Shown here one piece after another: positions 1-8,107 of a stretch of 34,773 nucleotides of DNA. The position numbers were made by a program, and so were the translations under genes. The DNA is taken from the NCBI GenBank assembly GCA_011364925.1, contig RDOA01000040.1:1-34773 (forward strand), in the 5' to 3' direction. Numbering within the stretch: the stretch's first letter is position 1; each line of letters starts with the position of its first letter. The notes beneath the pieces are model-generated. The model was not told the origin of the DNA and made no database searches. It worked only from the letters and a program-made list of their open reading frames with translations. The DNA comes from Promethearchaeota archaeon. GTDB lineage: Archaea; Asgardarchaeota; Lokiarchaeia; Sigyniarchaeales; SOKP01.

Positions 1-461
1 TCTATTTTATCTTCGTCAATGTGCTCTGGTAAATTAAAGCATCTATAGTATTTTGATGAACGATATTCGCGTCGAATCAATTGACCTTCCTTTTCTTCTT
101 TCTTTTCTTCTTTGCTCTCTCCTTTGATCTCTAGGACGCCATTTTGTATAGTCAGTTCAATATCTCCTTTATTTATTCCAGGTAGTTCTGCTGTGATGTT
201 AAAAGTCTTATCTGTTTCGTGAATATTTGCTAAAGGCGTTCTGAACCGTGGTTCATTGTCTCTAAGGATTAGATTAAGCGGTCGACGATTTCTGCGTCCA
301 AAAGGCCACCAAACATCATCTAGCATGTCATCAAAAAACCGATCCATTTCTTGGAATAAAGAAAACGGACTATCGCGTCGAACTACTATTTCTCTAGCGT
401 CTTTTTTGTCACCATTGGCCATTTCTTTTTTGCTAACTTCTATTTTCTCTTTTTCCGACAT
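1..461 (-). CDS. hsp20: Small heat-shock protein (Hsp20 / alpha-crystallin family), partial at window edge
   Basis: ATP-independent holdase chaperone that binds unfolding proteins in the cytoplasm. Reading the minus strand from the ATG at 461 gives MSEKEKIEVSKKEMANGDKK, then a charged/aromatic N-terminal arm containing SPFSLFQEMDRFFDDML. The alpha-crystallin domain starts near residue 75: TPLANIHETDKTFNITAELP, GINKGDIELTIQNGVLEIKG, then a Lys/Glu-rich stretch and LIRREYRSSKYYRCFNLPEH. These are the standard Hsp20 strand signatures (AELPG, LEIKG, FNLPE). About 153 codons are visible and the C-terminal end, where the IXI tail would be, lies beyond base 1. The start is supported by a good ribosome binding site, GGAGGT, eight bases upstream. 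The identity is clear; only the C-terminus is missing. Confidence 0.9.
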   Translation of the reverse strand, partial: MSEKEKIEVSKKEMANGDKKDAREIVVRRDSPFSLFQEMDRFFDDMLDDVWWPFGRRNRRPLNLILRDNEPRFRTPLANIHETDKTFNITAELPGINKGDIELTIQNGVLEIKGESKEEKKEEKEGQLIRREYRSSKYYRCFNLPEHIDEDKI

Positions 462-540
462 AGTTTAATACCTCCATTTTTTGTTAATTGGTTGATGTCA
501 ACTCCAGATTGACAATCCTATGTTACAATAAATGCCAAGA

Positions 541-556
541 ATATTTAAATGTTTCG
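541..556 (-). promoter_or_regulatory. Probable BRE/TATA promoter of the hsp20 gene
   Basis: Read on the minus strand this is CGAAACATTTAAATAT, a BRE-like purine stretch followed by a TATA-like box, about 85 bases before the hsp20 start. It would give a 5' leader of about 60 bases that contains the GGAGGT ribosome binding site. A short inverted repeat, GTTGA-TG-TCAAC, lies in that leader at 491-502. Promoter assignment is by pattern only. Confidence 0.4.
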
Positions 557-657
557 ATCACCTAAATTCCATCATAATATGACCTAAAGGTTTCAAGTCC
601 CATTTTAAAAATTTTCTACAAGTAATAAATAATTAAAAAAAGCAAGAAAAAGTGCAA

Positions 658-1233
658 TTATTTCAAAGTTTTGCGCATCAATAGGAAATGTTCATCCTCA
701 TTTACAACCACAAAACCTTCAGATTCGAACAAGGATGATGGACCATGGTAGCTGTGAGCATCTGATAATTCCGTTTGTTTTCTTGGATACGCTTCAATCC
801 AATTAAAGCCCTGTTCTTTTAAAATTTTCATGGCATGTTTTAATAGTTCGCGAGCAATGCCCTTTTTTCTATAAGCAGGAGCAATTAAAAAACACACTAC
901 TGACGCGACTTTTCCTTCAAGACTAGTTTCAGGTTTACTATCAATAGGCGTTTTTTTATAATGTTCCTTTGAATTGATATTACACCATCCTACAGGTTCA
1001 TTATCTGTAAAAGCAAGAAATCCTGTCATTTTTTTATCTTTAATTAACTGGATTGTAGCGTTTCGATTTTGTTCACTTGTGGTTTCCCTCCATTGTTCCA
1101 TCGACCCGGGAAAATGGTAAAAATGACAGTAACATCCAGACCAATCGGGATTATCCGAAAATGCAATGTTATCAAAAAAATGTAGAAAATCGTCGAGTAA
1201 GTCGGGGGTTAAGGCTTTGATTACTAGTTCCAA
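658..1233 (-). CDS. GNAT-family N-acetyltransferase
   Basis: Predicted acetyl-CoA-dependent N-acyltransferase of 191 residues; the substrate cannot be told from sequence. The acetyl-CoA loop is visible in VCFLIAPAYRKKGIARELL, where RKKGIA matches the R/Q-x-x-G-x-A/G motif A of GNAT enzymes, followed by an amphipathic helix and the motif B region ending FESEGFVVVNEDEHFLLMRK. The N-terminal part carries an unusual WSGCYCHFYHFPG segment rich in Cys and His, which I recall from other stand-alone GNAT proteins. The start codon is TTG, supported by an AAGGGG ribosome binding site on the minus strand about nine bases upstream. It is divergent from the dehydrogenase gene at 1394, so the intergenic region probably holds two promoters. 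Confidence 0.8.
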   Translation of the reverse strand: MELVIKALTPDLLDDFLHFFDNIAFSDNPDWSGCYCHFYHFPGSMEQWRETTSEQNRNATIQLIKDKKMTGFLAFTDNEPVGWCNINSKEHYKKTPIDSKPETSLEGKVASVVCFLIAPAYRKKGIARELLKHAMKILKEQGFNWIEAYPRKQTELSDAHSYHGPSSLFESEGFVVVNEDEHFLLMRKTLK

Positions 1234-1393
1234 TTTTTTTTCTACCCCTTGATTGTTATTCTAAATTTGAGCATGATTACTAAAAAATCTATTCTTTTTT
1301 ATAATCTTATATAAGGATTTATAATATCATATATTAACAAATATAGATTTAGTTTAGATAAGGAAATTTTTAAAAATATACTCAACAGTCAGT

Positions 1394-2458
1394 ATGAAGA
1401 AAGTAATAGCAATCACAAGGGGCGATGGTTGTGGTCCCGAAGTTGTTAATGAAGCTATCAAAATACTTCAGATCGTTTCAGATTTCACGGATTTTGATTT
1501 TGAATTGGTAGAGGCACCTGCCGGGGGGGAAGTTTGGAAAAAATATGGGACCAACTTACCTGAAAAATCGTTTGAAATCATTAAAAGTTCAAATGCTTTG
1601 TTATTTGGAGCTTTAGGATTACCTGATTTACCTCCTGGCACCGCAGAGAGCGCAATATTGAAAATACGGCAAGGATTAGATTTGTACGTAAATTTAAGAC
1701 CCGTGAAGCTATACAATGCGCTTCGCGAGCGGTGTCCATTAAAGGACGAATTTATTGGTGAGGGAATAGACCTTACAATTGTGCGGGAAAATACTGAAGG
1801 ACTATATAAGAACATAGGTAGCTTAGAGGAGGACAAAGCAGAAAACATCATGCTTTACACCAGAGAAGGGTGTGAACGAATAATAAAGTACGCGTTTGAA
1901 TATGCTAAAAGAAACGGTCACAGCAAAGTTACTTCCGTTGATAAAGCAAATATCTTGAAACCGAGTCAACTGTGGAGAAAAATATTCCACGACATAAGCA
2001 AAGATTATTCCAATATTACCACAGAAGATATTTATATTGATGCGTTTTGTCAGTGGCTTATTCGGGCACCTTACAAATTTCAAACAGTAGTAACAGGTAA
2101 TATGTTCGGGGATATAATTAGCGACGAGGCTGCATATTTAATTGGGAGTTTAGGTATGGCTCCAAGTGGTAATATTCATCCTGGAAGGGTTTCAATGTAC
2201 GAACCGATTCATGGTTCTGCACCAGATATTGCTGGTAAGGGAATTGCAAACCCTGTCGGGACAATTCTAAGCGTAAAATTAATGATGGAGGAATCGTTTA
2301 ACTCAAGAGAAATAGGAAACGAAATCGATAAGGCTGTTGAAGACGCGCTGCAAGATGGGAGAACTAAGGATATAAAGAGTAGAGAATTAAAAACGCTTTC
2401 TACTATAGAAATGGGCGATTTAATCGCGAATAAATTAAAAGGTAGGTTAAAAGCTTGA
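1394..2458 (+). CDS. Isopropylmalate/isocitrate dehydrogenase family protein (NAD-dependent beta-decarboxylating dehydrogenase)
   Basis: Oxidative decarboxylation of a 2-hydroxy acid such as 3-isopropylmalate (leucine synthesis). At 354 residues it has the family's normal length. Visible signatures: N-terminal GDGCGPEV (usually GDGIGPE); substrate-binding Arg in LKIRQGLDLYVNLRP (about R92 and R102) and RENTEGLY (R131, catalytic Tyr138); catalytic Lys in SVDKANILK (K184); metal-binding Asp in NMFGDIISDEAA (D240, D244); and the coenzyme loop HGSAPDIAGKGIANPVGTI. Asp278 in that loop is the residue that favours NAD over NADP, and AESAILKIR resembles the LeuB rather than the Icd substrate helix. 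Tartrate/malate or homoisocitrate dehydrogenase are alternatives because no other leucine gene is nearby. The family is certain, the exact substrate is not. Confidence 0.85.
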   Translation: MKKVIAITRGDGCGPEVVNEAIKILQIVSDFTDFDFELVEAPAGGEVWKKYGTNLPEKSFEIIKSSNALLFGALGLPDLPPGTAESAILKIRQGLDLYVNLRPVKLYNALRERCPLKDEFIGEGIDLTIVRENTEGLYKNIGSLEEDKAENIMLYTREGCERIIKYAFEYAKRNGHSKVTSVDKANILKPSQLWRKIFHDISKDYSNITTEDIYIDAFCQWLIRAPYKFQTVVTGNMFGDIISDEAAYLIGSLGMAPSGNIHPGRVSMYEPIHGSAPDIAGKGIANPVGTILSVKLMMEESFNSREIGNEIDKAVEDALQDGRTKDIKSRELKTLSTIEMGDLIANKLKGRLKA

Positions 2459-2464
2459 AAATAG

Positions 2465-4027
2465 CTATTTTAGTTTTCGAGTATTCACAATAAGATCTAG
2501 CATAAGAATTAGATGGTCATAGATCTTTTCTCTATAATCGGGACCAATTTTGAGAAATAGAACGGATACAACTTTTTCTTCTAAATCCTTATCGATTATA
2601 AATTCTTCCATTAATTGGGCGTAATATTTATCGTCAGTAACTCTCAACCCTATAAGAACTGCTCTTTTTTTTCTTAACTTCCTAATAATATTCATAAGCG
2701 TTTCTTTCCACTTGGGATCAATGTGTTCTTTTCCACGAGCATCGAAAATAATAAAAACTCCGTCAGAATTAGAGAGGTTAAAATCCTCGTACGTAAAACT
2801 ACTTAATATCAATCCATTCTTGTAGGGATATAATTGTTCATTAAAATCATCTTTAAGTTTTGAGAACTCACCTAATTTATCAATATCTATAATTGTCTGG
2901 AATCCAGGATTCCAATTCAAATTCTCAGTTATGAATGTTAACTCTAATATTACAAGCTCCTTCAAAGTTGAAAGTATGGATTCTGTTAACCTTTCTTGGA
3001 TCAAATCTTTTTCTTTTTCCTTACTTTTAATTATGTAATGATAAGCAATTAATTCAAAAGCTTCTTGAACATTACTTCCTGTGAGTGCACTCGTCTCTAT
3101 ATAGGAGATTTCAGATTCGGACAATGATTTAGCCAAAGCTTTTCCCTCTTCCGAAGTTACTACTCTTTTATCAGTTAAATCATCTTTATTCCCAACAAGA
3201 ACGATTGGAATGTCCTTTTCATCGATAAGCTCATTGAGTTCCTTGTACCATTCTTTTACTTTCTTAAACGAATCTCTGTTAGTAATATCAAACACAATAA
3301 AAGCAGCTTCCGCACCGTTGTAATAAATGCGTCGAAACCGTTTAAAGTATTGCTGAGCTCCAATATCCCAAAGTTGGAGTAAAAGCTCATTACCTTGAAA
3401 GTCAAAATTATGGGCAAAGATGTTTAAACCGATAGTTGCTCGATAATCCTGAGAAAATTTCCGTTCTACAAATTGACGGATGAGAGAAGTTTTTCCTACT
3501 TCGTGATTTCCTACTATTACAAATTTAAATGAATAACTTTGGCACTCATCGGTTTCAGATTTGCATATTGATTCTTTTAATTTAGCGTGCCTTTCTTTTT
3601 CATATTCAAAATCAGGAATTTCTAACTGGAGAACATCTCCCTCTCTTGAATTAAGTATCTGAGCGGATTTCTCTGCTAAAAAGTAGGTATAAGGTGCTAC
3701 TTTTTCTACCGAAGCCATACTATTAAAAATAATACTTAAAATTCGTTCTTCGTCAATAGTGATAAAAAGTAAACGATGCTCGTCCGTATCAAACGATGCG
3801 GTTCCAAACTTCTTGAAACTAAACTCATTTCTTATCCTTTCTAAAACGGGGTTAATTAAAGTTGTTAATACCGAGACAATTTCTAAGTTGCTTTCGGTAT
3901 CTTTCCTTTTTTCTCCAGCAATTACTAAACCTTCATGATCTGATACAATAATTGCCTCGACTTCCGAAAATCTATCTAAAAAATTGTTTAGAATCTCTTT
4001 AAATAATTGTTGTCTGTTTACTAACAC
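2465..4027 (-). CDS. Roadblock-small GTPase fusion protein (paralogue A), divergent G3 motif
   Basis: 520 residues in three parts. Residues about 5-125 look like a Roadblock/LC7 (MglB-like) domain: VEAIIVSDHEGLVIAGEKR, then SVLTTLINPVLERI and FGTASFDT. Residues about 166-335 are a Ras-like GTPase: P-loop GNHEVGKTS (173-181), switch I Thr198 in YRATIG, G3 WDIGAQQ (220-226), G4 NKDD (280-283), G5 ETSALTG. The remainder (about 345-520) is an unnamed domain shared with the next gene and contains GVFIIFDARGKEHIDPKWKE. The Gly of the G3 DxxG motif is Ala224 here. The start is GTG at 4027, chosen because it aligns residue for residue with the paralogue's ATG; an AAGGT ribosome binding site precedes it. 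Roadblock domains usually bind or regulate GTPases, so an intramolecular regulator is plausible (inference). Confidence 0.85.
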   Translation of the reverse strand: MLVNRQQLFKEILNNFLDRFSEVEAIIVSDHEGLVIAGEKRKDTESNLEIVSVLTTLINPVLERIRNEFSFKKFGTASFDTDEHRLLFITIDEERILSIIFNSMASVEKVAPYTYFLAEKSAQILNSREGDVLQLEIPDFEYEKERHAKLKESICKSETDECQSYSFKFVIVGNHEVGKTSLIRQFVERKFSQDYRATIGLNIFAHNFDFQGNELLLQLWDIGAQQYFKRFRRIYYNGAEAAFIVFDITNRDSFKKVKEWYKELNELIDEKDIPIVLVGNKDDLTDKRVVTSEEGKALAKSLSESEISYIETSALTGSNVQEAFELIAYHYIIKSKEKEKDLIQERLTESILSTLKELVILELTFITENLNWNPGFQTIIDIDKLGEFSKLKDDFNEQLYPYKNGLILSSFTYEDFNLSNSDGVFIIFDARGKEHIDPKWKETLMNIIRKLRKKRAVLIGLRVTDDKYYAQLMEEFIIDKDLEEKVVSVLFLKIGPDYREKIYDHLILMLDLIVNTRKLK

Positions 4028-4144
4028 CGGAATATACCTTCTTGCTGGTTTTTGATCGAGAAGAAATTGTTCCTACCATAAATATAATATAACTTACTTT
4101 TAAAAGTAGTTATTTAAAAACATTAGATTTTAGAGCTATTTTTA

Positions 4145-5719
4145 CTAATTATTTATCGAATTGAGTATAGTACTAAACATAACTTCAAGTTCATCATAGA
4201 TTTCCAAACGATACTCTAGTCCTATCTTAAAAAACAAAAGAGACACTACTTTTTTTTCCAAATATTCGTTAACATTAAATTCTTCCAATATATCTGACCA
4301 ATCGAGCTCTTCAGAAACTCTAATGCCTATTAGAATAAGTTTGTTCTCTTTTAATTCTTGTATAATATTAATTACCACTTCTTTCCATTTTGGATCTATG
4401 TGGTTTTTGTTTCTTGCATCAAAGATAATAAATACACCATCAGAATCTGCAACTTCTATATTGTCAAAAAGAAGATTCTTTATAAGTAATCCGTTAGAGT
4501 ATTTGTACAGTCTTTTTTCTTTATCGTCTAAGATTTTGTCGCACTCACACATATTATTTACTTCATTTAAGATTTGTAACCCTGGACTCCAAAAAGGGTT
4601 TTCCGTAATAAAAGTGATCTCTAACTTCTTAGTCTTATTCAAAATCGAATTCAGCTGATTCATAAGATTTTTTCTTAACTTTTTTTCTTCTCTTTCGTTG
4701 CTTAGCATTATGTAGTGATATGCTATAAGGCTAAACGCGTCTTCCACATTTTCACCCGTTAAAGCACTCGTCTCTATATATGAAAAATCGTTAGTAGCAT
4801 TTTGTTGAGAAAATTCATCTACTAACATTATTCCTTCTTTGTATTGGATTGTTCTGGAATCTGATAAATCTATTTTATTTCCTACTATGACTATAGGAAT
4901 ATTATTTTTCCCAATATGTTCCTTGAGTTCATTATACCACTTTTTTATATTCGAAAAAGAGTTCCTTTCACCCACATCAAAAACTATGAAAGCTGCTTGT
5001 GCTCCAATATAGTAAGTCTTTCGAAATCGTTTAAAATATTCTTGACCTCCCAAATCCCACAATAAAAAGTTCACCTCGTTTCCGTAGAAATCCATTGTAT
5101 GTGAGAGTACATTTAATCCAAGAGTAGAACGATAGTCAAGAGAAAATTTATTATCGACAAATCTTCTAACTATAGATGTCTTCCCTACGGCTTTATCTCC
5201 AACAATTATAAATTTGAATTTATAACTTCCTCCAGAATTTAAACGCATTTGATAAATTTGATCTTTCAATCGACCAGTTTCGCTCGTATCATCAATTTCA
5301 GTTCCAAAAATAGGTATATCAACTTGAATAATATCTTCTTCGCCAGCATTCATAATTTGAGCTGTCTTTTCGGCGAGAAAGTAAACATATGGGCTAATTT
5401 TATCTATAGAAGCTAAAGTATTTAACACAACGCTAAGAGTTGTATCATCGTCGATAGAAATAAAGAGTATTCGATTTTCCTCTGTGTCGAAACTCGCAGA
5501 TCCAAATTTTTTAAAAGCAAATTCCTCCTGAATTCTCTCGAGTACAGGATTTATTAGAGTGGTCAACACTGACACCAACTCCATATCAACGCTCGCTCTT
5601 TTTTGCCCACCAATGATAAAACCTTCACGATCAGAAGCAATAAGTGCATCTACATCGTCGTATTTCAGTAAGAATTTAGTAAATAGCTCATTGAAATACT
5701 GCTTTTTAATTAATGACAT
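4145..5719 (-). CDS. Roadblock-small GTPase fusion protein (paralogue B)
   Basis: 524 residues, same three-part layout as the gene at 2465-4027 and clearly a tandem duplicate. The Roadblock/LC7-like part covers residues about 5-125 (VDALIASDREGFIIGGQKR, FGSASFDTEENRILFISID). The Ras-like GTPase has P-loop GDKAVGKTS (174-182), Thr199 in switch I (YRSTLG), a fully canonical G3 WDLGGQE (221-227), G4 NKID (281-284) and G5 ETSALTG (316-322). The C-terminal domain (about 350-524) contains ITFITENPFWSPG and GVFIIFDARNKNHIDPKWKE. No lipidation cysteine or membrane segment is visible, so it is probably cytosolic or recruited through partners. The 117-base gap to the downstream paralogue could hold a separate promoter. 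Likely role: signalling switch with a built-in Roadblock; the partner is unknown. Confidence 0.87.
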   Translation of the reverse strand: MSLIKKQYFNELFTKFLLKYDDVDALIASDREGFIIGGQKRASVDMELVSVLTTLINPVLERIQEEFAFKKFGSASFDTEENRILFISIDDDTTLSVVLNTLASIDKISPYVYFLAEKTAQIMNAGEEDIIQVDIPIFGTEIDDTSETGRLKDQIYQMRLNSGGSYKFKFIIVGDKAVGKTSIVRRFVDNKFSLDYRSTLGLNVLSHTMDFYGNEVNFLLWDLGGQEYFKRFRKTYYIGAQAAFIVFDVGERNSFSNIKKWYNELKEHIGKNNIPIVIVGNKIDLSDSRTIQYKEGIMLVDEFSQQNATNDFSYIETSALTGENVEDAFSLIAYHYIMLSNEREEKKLRKNLMNQLNSILNKTKKLEITFITENPFWSPGLQILNEVNNMCECDKILDDKEKRLYKYSNGLLIKNLLFDNIEVADSDGVFIIFDARNKNHIDPKWKEVVINIIQELKENKLILIGIRVSEELDWSDILEEFNVNEYLEKKVVSLLFFKIGLEYRLEIYDELEVMFSTILNSINN

Positions 5720-5789
5720 AATGGATTATGGAATAATACGATTATAATAGGATGTATTATTAAAAACAACATAGACTTAAAAGTGATAA

Positions 5790-5800
5790 TTTTATAATTT
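5790..5800 (+). promoter_or_regulatory. TATA-like box of the RING/TPR gene
   Basis: TTTTATAATTT centred about 28 bases before the ATG at 5823. This spacing places transcription start at or next to the start codon, and no ribosome binding site is visible, so the mRNA is probably leaderless. The divergent GTPase gene starts 103 bases away on the other strand, so the region is likely bidirectional. Pattern-based call only. Confidence 0.4.
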
Positions 5801-5822
5801 ATTAAATAGTTTACTGATTGAT

Positions 5823-6398
5823 ATGGCTACATGTATTATTTGTCATTTGGGCATCATAGAAGGGTTAGATTCTTCCCAAGATTGCCCTAACGGCCATTTC
5901 GCCCATATTGATTGTTTAAAGGAATGGCTAGTTCATTCTTTAAACTGTCCTCTTTGCAGAGAGCCGTATCCTAAAGAAGTTATTGGCCAATTTAAAGAAT
6001 ATATTGACCTAAAAGAAAACCTAAAACAAATTACTAATGATAAACAAAAAAAACAAGAAGAAGTTAAAAAAATGGAGAGAATTTCTTCAAAAATCTCTTT
6101 TTTAAAATTTGTTGAGTCAATAGAAATTTTAATTAATGAAAAGGAATTTGATTATGCTCTATCACGGTTAGATTTACATAATGACAGTGATATTCCGATC
6201 GAAATACAACAAGATATTCTTTTTTTAATGGGTAAGATAAATTACTTGAGAGGACGTTATGACTTAGCTATTAATCAGCTATTTAAACTAGTAAAAGAAA
6301 ATTACTATTATCCTGAAGGGTTTCTTTACCTTGGAAAGGCATACGAGGCATTAGGTTTAGAAGATAAAGCACAATGGGCGTATGAAAGAGTTAAATAA
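5823..6398 (+). CDS. RING-H2 zinc-finger protein with TPR repeats (candidate E3 ubiquitin-ligase-like)
   Basis: 191 residues. The N-terminus is a complete RING-H2 pattern: C4-x2-C7-x13-C21-x3-H25-x2-H28-x2-C31-x10-C42-x2-C45, including the CPLC type end with the hydrophobic residues expected around it (DCLKEWL). RING-H2 domains bind two zinc ions in a cross-brace and in eukaryotes recruit E2 ubiquitin-conjugating enzymes. Residues about 60-90 are a charged predicted coiled coil. Residues about 105-190 form TPR-like helical pairs (FLMGKINYLRGRYDLAINQL, FLYLGKAYEALGLEDKAQWA). No ubiquitin, E1, E2 or deubiquitinase gene is in this window. The ThiD-ThiN gene begins 25 bases downstream, so the two may be co-transcribed, although a functional link is not evident. 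The zinc-finger call is strong; the E3 role is inference. Confidence 0.85.
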   Translation: MATCIICHLGIIEGLDSSQDCPNGHFAHIDCLKEWLVHSLNCPLCREPYPKEVIGQFKEYIDLKENLKQITNDKQKKQEEVKKMERISSKISFLKFVESIEILINEKEFDYALSRLDLHNDSDIPIEIQQDILFLMGKINYLRGRYDLAINQLFKLVKENYYYPEGFLYLGKAYEALGLEDKAQWAYERVK

Positions 6399-6423
6399 GT
6401 CTCTACTTTACTAATATTGTATT

Positions 6424-7824
6424 ATGAAACCTTTTTGTTTGACGATTGCGGGCTCTGATCCTACTTCTGGAGCAGGAATTCAAGCGGATATTAGAACTTT
6501 TGACCAAATCGGAGTTCACCCTTTTTCTGCGATTACAGCAATTACCTATCAAACAGCTACCAATTTCCAAGGGTACAAATCTCTTTCGGATGAATTAGGT
6601 AAACAACTTGACATCATTTTGGACGTTTATCCTGTTCAATATGTAAAAGTGGGAATGATACCAGATGCGAAATCTATCGATATTATTAAAAATGTAATTG
6701 TACATCATAAGTTGACCGTTGTTCTAGATCCAGTTTCTGTTTCTAGTGTTGGTGAAAGGCTTTCGAGCGAAGGTCTTGAATTAGAAATTGAAAGAGAACT
6801 GTTTCCCTTAGCAACAGTTCTGACTCCTAATTTACAGGAAGCTAGTTATTACGCGAATAGAGAGCTTGCTAATAAAACATTAGACGATTTAGAATTTCTT
6901 AAAGATACAGCAAAAAGAATAGTTAAAAAAATGTATAGAGATCAGAAGGTTTCTGAAGTCCAGAAAGCAGTCATCATGAAAAGTTTAGGTATCGATAATA
7001 AAATCGTATTTGACCTGGCTTGCGTGAGTCAATTAATTAATGGTGAAGAAGAGTATATATTTAAAATTTTTAAAAAACCTAAACAAATAATCCACGGAAA
7101 TATTCATGGAACGGGATGCGTATTCTCGTCAGCAATTGCAGCCTATCTTTCATTAGAAAATTCTTTATTTGAATCATTAGAGAAAGCAGAGATGTTTTTT
7201 AACGAACGATTTTCTAACTTTATAGAATTGCCTAATGAAGGAAAGATATTAGATATGACACTTGATAAAGAAAAGGTTAATGTAATTAATCAAATCAAAG
7301 AGATTTACAACTTTATATCAAATAATCGTAACTTTAGCAAATTAGTACCCGAAGTGAGAATGAACATTTCAGGAGCGCTTCCTAACGCCGCTTCCAAAGA
7401 ACAAGTAGCTGGAATTGAAGGGAGAGTTACCGTAGTTGGAGGTTATCCTAAAGCTTCAGGAGAAATAAAATTTGGAGTCTCTGATCATACAGCAAGATTA
7501 ATTCTTGAAGCAAAAAAGTTTGATAAATCCGTCAATTTTGTAGTGAACCTTAAATATAAATTTGAATGGATAAAAAAGATACAAGAGAAAACAGATTTAA
7601 TCCTTCAAGAGATTGACAGAGAACTTCAACCAAAGGAAATAATGTCGACCGAAGAATCCACTATGCAGTGGCTAATAAAGAAGAGCATTAAAAAAATTGG
7701 GAGAATTGCAGACATAATATGGGATAAAGGCTCGATCGGCAAGGAACCTATGTTAAGACTTTTTGGGGAAAACTCTAAAGAGGTCATATATAAATTGGAT
7801 AAAATTATCCAAGTTATCGAATAA
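6424..7824 (+). CDS. thiDN: ThiD-ThiN fusion: hydroxymethylpyrimidine (phosphate) kinase / thiamine-phosphate synthase
   Basis: 466-residue bifunctional thiamine enzyme. The N-terminal ThiD part (about 1-260) phosphorylates HMP and HMP-P: FCLTIAGSDPTSGAGIQADI is the substrate-binding start, and GNIHGTGCVFSSAIAAYLS carries the anion-hole GTGC with the catalytic Cys. The C-terminal ThiN part (about 285-466) is the archaeal type that joins HMP-PP to the thiazole phosphate in place of ThiE; it shows VPEVRMNISGALPNAAS, GRVTVVGGYPKASGEIKFG and FDKSVNFVVNLKY. This architecture is typical of archaea. Compared with plain ThiD there is extra sequence before the GTGC loop, around KMYRDQKVSEVQKAVIMKSL. 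It acts downstream of ThiC, encoded 1.5 kb away on the other strand. Confidence 0.93.
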   Translation: MKPFCLTIAGSDPTSGAGIQADIRTFDQIGVHPFSAITAITYQTATNFQGYKSLSDELGKQLDIILDVYPVQYVKVGMIPDAKSIDIIKNVIVHHKLTVVLDPVSVSSVGERLSSEGLELEIERELFPLATVLTPNLQEASYYANRELANKTLDDLEFLKDTAKRIVKKMYRDQKVSEVQKAVIMKSLGIDNKIVFDLACVSQLINGEEEYIFKIFKKPKQIIHGNIHGTGCVFSSAIAAYLSLENSLFESLEKAEMFFNERFSNFIELPNEGKILDMTLDKEKVNVINQIKEIYNFISNNRNFSKLVPEVRMNISGALPNAASKEQVAGIEGRVTVVGGYPKASGEIKFGVSDHTARLILEAKKFDKSVNFVVNLKYKFEWIKKIQEKTDLILQEIDRELQPKEIMSTEESTMQWLIKKSIKKIGRIADIIWDKGSIGKEPMLRLFGENSKEVIYKLDKIIQVIE

Positions 7825-8073
7825 GTCTAATATTTAACAGTTAACTCTTTTTACATAGGATTTTTTAGAAATCAACCCAAATAGATGGTGGAGCTTGAAT
7901 ACTTAATATAAAAGAATTAGAAAATCAAATATCTAATTTGTAGGATTTGAGTATTTTTTTTAATCAACATCGTTTAGAAATCTGTAAGAATGAGACATAC
8001 TCCGATTTTAAAGTAAGTGTACAACTTTTCGAACTGGGTGTACGAAAAATAGGTTTAAAGAAAAGAAAAAAAA

Positions 8074-8083
8074 TAGTTATTTA
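8074..8083 (+). promoter_or_regulatory. TATA-like box of the Kelch protein gene
   Basis: AGTTATTTAA lies about 29 bases before the ATG at 8108, with purine-rich sequence in front of it that could serve as BRE. No ribosome binding site precedes the ATG, so a leaderless transcript is likely. The same AAATAGTTA-like sequence recurs in front of several genes in the window. The rest of the 283-base gap (7825-8107) shows no gene. Confidence 0.4.
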
Positions 8084-8107
8084 ACGATTTTTTGATGGTA
8101 TACAAAA

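Noticed and set aside
256-468. 70-codon plus-strand frame over the hsp20 gene
   Set aside because: It lies opposite the clearly coding Hsp20 frame and its product (Ser/Leu/Arg-rich) looks like an antisense shadow.
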